Of a stretch of 8,480 nucleotides of DNA, positions 7,052-8,480 are shown in pieces. The number at the start of each line of letters is the position of its first letter. Position 1 is the first letter of the stretch. Below the pieces are notes generated by a model that ran no database searches, was not told the DNA's origin, and worked only from the letters and a program-made list of their open reading frames with translations. A program made the position numbers and the translations under genes. This stretch comes from Acidobacteriota bacterium (GTDB lineage Bacteria > Acidobacteriota > Blastocatellia > Pyrinomonadales > Pyrinomonadaceae): the NCBI GenBank assembly GCA_020853255.1, contig JADYZI010000336.1:1-8480 (forward strand). The letters run 5' to 3'.

Positions 7052-7468
7052 CTGCAGTCCATTCTTGCTAGCCAAAATGCCGGTCCAAATGGGCGATATT
7101 TTGGCATCGGATTTCAAGCCTTGTGTTTGCAATGCTTTCGACTGCAAACCCTAAAGCTATTTCGAATGTCCCGTAAAAAGGCGCGAAAAGAATTCTCTGG
7201 ACACCTATTTAACCACGCAATTCAAGTTCCGCAAACCCTTCCGGCCAACCTCTGTAAATTCTCAAGAATAGGTATGGAAGATTACAATAGTGTTAAATTT
7301 GCGAACATTTTTTCATATTGTTCCGACCGGTACGGACACGGGTTCACCGTTCAGCGATTCTTTTATGGCGAAAGCGGTTTAGGCACTCCGCCTTGGCAGA
7401 CATAAGCCGTTTGTTTTCAGCCGCTTAGTACTACTTGACATGCACTGCTGGAGACGGGCGATTGAAAC

Positions 7469-7497
7469 TTGACTTTTTTGTAAGATTGCAGTAAGTT
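7469..7497 (+). promoter_or_regulatory. Weak promoter candidate for the PilZ-like gene
   Basis: TTGACT (7469-7474) matches the -35 consensus at five of six positions and is followed after 17 bp by TAAGTT (7492-7497), which matches -10 at only three of six. It would give a leader of about 80 nt. Another hexamer, TTGACA at 7435-7440, is perfect but lacks a -10 partner. Confidence 0.25.
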
Positions 7498-7583
7498 TAT
7501 CAGTCGCTTTGATGAAGACTTGTTTGAAAGGCGAACTTGCCTTACTTTGTTAAGGGCGACGAAAAAGGGGGGACATAATATCA

Positions 7584-7985
7584 ATGGCACAAATCGAATA
7601 CGCGACGGCCTCGTACAAGACGCCGTTACATCATCGGATACTGGCGAATATGCCTGTTTTGGCAAGCTGGGTTGACAAGGAAAGCGGCGAAACGATCAAA
7701 GTAGAAGGAACTACGGAAAACATTGGCGAATCGAGCGCACTGGTAAATCTGGAAACGCTTCCTCCTGTAGGAAGCGAAGTGAAGTTGCGGATCCTTGAAG
7801 AGAACAAGACCGTGATCGAAGTTGCAGCACAGGTAATTCGCGTGGAGCGTGACCCAAGCAAGCCGCTGGCGGCACTTTCAATTCTGGACAATATGAAGAA
7901 ATGGAAGAATACCGCCATGACCGCGGCCCAGCACTGGGTCACACGGCATTGGCAATTGAACTACGAAGAGGAATGGGTAAATTAA
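7584..7985 (+). CDS. PilZ-like domain protein, 133 aa, degenerate c-di-GMP motif
   Basis: A small cytoplasmic protein with no signal peptide or membrane segment. Residues about 16-103 follow the layout of the short PilZ proteins common in Acidobacteriota: PVLASWVDKESGE, then TENIGESSALVNL (44-56), LPPVGSEVKLRI (59-70), and a last strand VIEVAAQVIRVERD. In c-di-GMP-binding PilZ domains an N-terminal RxxxR and a (D/N)xSxxG motif bind the nucleotide. Here the first is reduced to a single Arg (HHRI, 16-19) and the second position reads NIGESSA, so binding is doubtful. Residues 104-133 form a Trp/Lys-rich tail (KKWKNTAMTAAQHWVTRHW). The start is ATG 7584, with a purine-rich AGGGGGGA ribosome site about 10 nt upstream. 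Its leader includes a small AAGGC/GCCTT stem (7528-7543). It is probably monocistronic because a terminator follows. A general sensory or scaffold role is inferred; a non-PilZ beta-barrel is the alternative. Confidence 0.7.
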   Translation: MAQIEYATASYKTPLHHRILANMPVLASWVDKESGETIKVEGTTENIGESSALVNLETLPPVGSEVKLRILEENKTVIEVAAQVIRVERDPSKPLAALSILDNMKKWKNTAMTAAQHWVTRHWQLNYEEEWVN

Positions 7986-8010
7986 GCCCGGGCTTCTCGT
8001 TGCATTAATA

Positions 8011-8044
8011 CCGAAAAGGGCTGCCCGAAAAGGCGGCCTTTTCG
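8011..8044 (+). terminator. Intrinsic terminator of the PilZ-like gene
   Basis: CGAAAAGG occurs twice (8012-8019 and 8026-8033), and both copies can pair with CCTTTTCG (8037-8044). The proximal copy gives an 8-bp stem with a 3-nt CGG loop; the distal copy gives a longer stem enclosing GGGC-T-GCCC. The T-run lies within the 3' arm. It begins 26 bp past the stop codon. Because the sequence is nearly symmetrical it could also work in the other direction. Confidence 0.6.
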
Positions 8045-8094
8045 ATTAGTTGCGTTTAGGCCGGTTAATGGCCACGCATGCGCCGTCCAGGGAC

Positions 8095-8128
8095 GTTACG
8101 AGCTTCCCGATCGATGCTCGATCGTAAC
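8095..8128. repeat. Nested inverted repeats upstream of the secreted-protein gene
   Basis: An outer GTTAC...GTAAC (8095-8099, 8124-8128) encloses an inner GATCGA-TGC-TCGATC (8109-8114, 8118-8123). A competing pairing GTTACGA/TCGTAAC (8095-8101, 8122-8128) is also possible. It lies about 50 bp before the start at 8180, in the place expected of an operator or a leader structure. No clear promoter hexamers were found in 8045-8179. Confidence 0.35.
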
Positions 8129-8179
8129 AGGTGGATACTTAAGCCAACGATAAGCCGCATACGCGCATCATTTTAGTTG

Positions 8180-8480
8180 ATGAAAAAGCTTCTCATCCCT
8201 ATTCTGCTCGCGGCCCTTTCAGTTACCGCGCAGGAAAGACCGATCGCCCAGGCCGAATATGTAAAGATGCTGTACGGCATAAAAGGAGCGGCGTCCGTTC
8301 AGCCGGTTGTGGACGCACTCAGGCGGCGCGGGATCGCTTTTCCGGTGACCGATGGCGTTCGAGGGCTGACGCGGTCAAAAAGCGGTAACAACGATGATCT
8401 GAAACGGGCACTTGAAGAAGCAGAACGGCGAAGGCAGGACCCGGGATCTACAAAACTACCCGCCCCGGCGGATTCTGCCG
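8180..8480 (+). CDS. Secreted protein of unknown function, N-terminal 100 aa only
   Basis: The open frame starts at ATG 8180 and runs off the window. Residues 1-18 (MKKLLIPILLAALSVTAQ) form a clear Sec signal peptide, with cleavage likely near Ala17/Gln18, so the product is exported to the periplasm or beyond. Residues about 37-85 contain VVDALRRRGIAFPVTDGV, then a charged helix DDLKRALEEAERRR. This layout (a helix, RRGI-F-T, then a second helix ending in ALxxA) recalls N-terminal segments of exported acidobacterial proteins that carry variable C-terminal domains; that is from memory, not a search. Residues after about 88 turn Pro/Ala-rich, like a linker. The ribosome site is weak. Domain identity beyond the window is unknown. 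Confidence 0.75.
   Translation, partial: MKKLLIPILLAALSVTAQERPIAQAEYVKMLYGIKGAASVQPVVDALRRRGIAFPVTDGVRGLTRSKSGNNDDLKRALEEAERRRQDPGSTKLPAPADSA

Larger units (their letters stand above)
6875..7583. other. 709-bp divergent intergenic region, AT-richer, no convincing gene
   Basis: This gap separates the minus-strand Oar-like gene from the plus-strand PilZ-like gene. It holds two compact hairpins near the Oar-like start (6932-6950, 6974-6989), a poly-T/A block around 7021-7050 with TTTTGGATTT twice, a perfect TTGACA (7435-7440) without a good -10 partner, and a weak promoter candidate for the PilZ-like gene. A 150-codon open frame at 6953-7405 has Phe/Leu-rich, Cys-containing composition, no ribosome site and no recognisable motif; I do not call it a gene. 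No tRNA or riboswitch was recognised. Confidence 0.6.

Noticed and set aside
3375..7239. Word GCAAACCCT at 3375-3383, 7144-7152 and 7231-7239
   Set aside because: The flanking bases do not match beyond the nine-base core, and the sites have no shared context, so no repeat family is supported.
6953..7405. 150-codon plus-strand frame in the divergent gap
   Set aside because: It has no ribosome site, Phe/Leu/Cys-rich odd composition, no motif, and its start lies in a hairpin region; chance openness in AT-rich DNA is more likely.
7321..7440. Possible riboswitch or tRNA-like folds upstream of the PilZ-like gene
   Set aside because: GGTTCA and small dyads are present, but no complete tRNA cloverleaf or known c-di-GMP riboswitch core could be assembled.
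7417..7665. Minus-strand 82-codon frame overlapping the PilZ-like start
   Set aside because: It is antisense to the PilZ-like start and leader, with no motif and no ribosome site recognised.

Overview
The window most resembles a chromosome segment from an Acidobacteriota bacterium, possibly of the Blastocatellia/Pyrinomonadales type. This is an inference from gene content and protein style. It holds a very large Oar-like TonB-dependent outer-membrane protein with an N-terminal carboxypeptidase-regulatory domain, a degenerate PilZ-like protein, and a secreted protein of a style I associate with acidobacteria. GC content looks moderate and there is no phage, plasmid or CRISPR signal.

Layout. 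Positions 1-6874 read entirely on the minus strand. In transcription order: the 1106-aa Oar-like protein (6874-3554) with its own terminator (3494-3530); a promoter-like element (3462-3489) for the next unit; a GT4-family glycosyltransferase (start 3035, stop 1941); and a glycogen-debranching-type GH enzyme whose N-terminal 597 codons lie at 1792-1, with the C-terminus outside the window. That last gene fills the first 1.8 kb as one open frame that leaves the window. Glycosyltransferase and debranching enzyme are separated by about 150 bp and may form a glycan/glycogen unit.

Divergently, on the plus strand, are a 133-aa PilZ-like protein (7584-7985) with a terminator (8011-8044), and the start of a secreted protein (8180 to the window end). 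A 709-bp AT-richer gap (6875-7583) separates the two directions; it has hairpins and A/T tracts but no convincing gene.

The most notable item is a 234-bp MITE-like element (3125-3358) with 18-bp terminal inverted repeats (16/18 identical) flanked by TA dinucleotides. It lies between the glycosyltransferase gene and the best promoter-like sequence upstream, so it would be transcribed as part of a long 5' leader. It also supplies a false upstream start that lengthens the apparent glycosyltransferase frame by 41 codons. The promoter's -35 box is covered by a perfect palindrome that could be an operator. I found no evidence for a wholly new multi-gene system here; the rest is ordinary accessory and housekeeping content.
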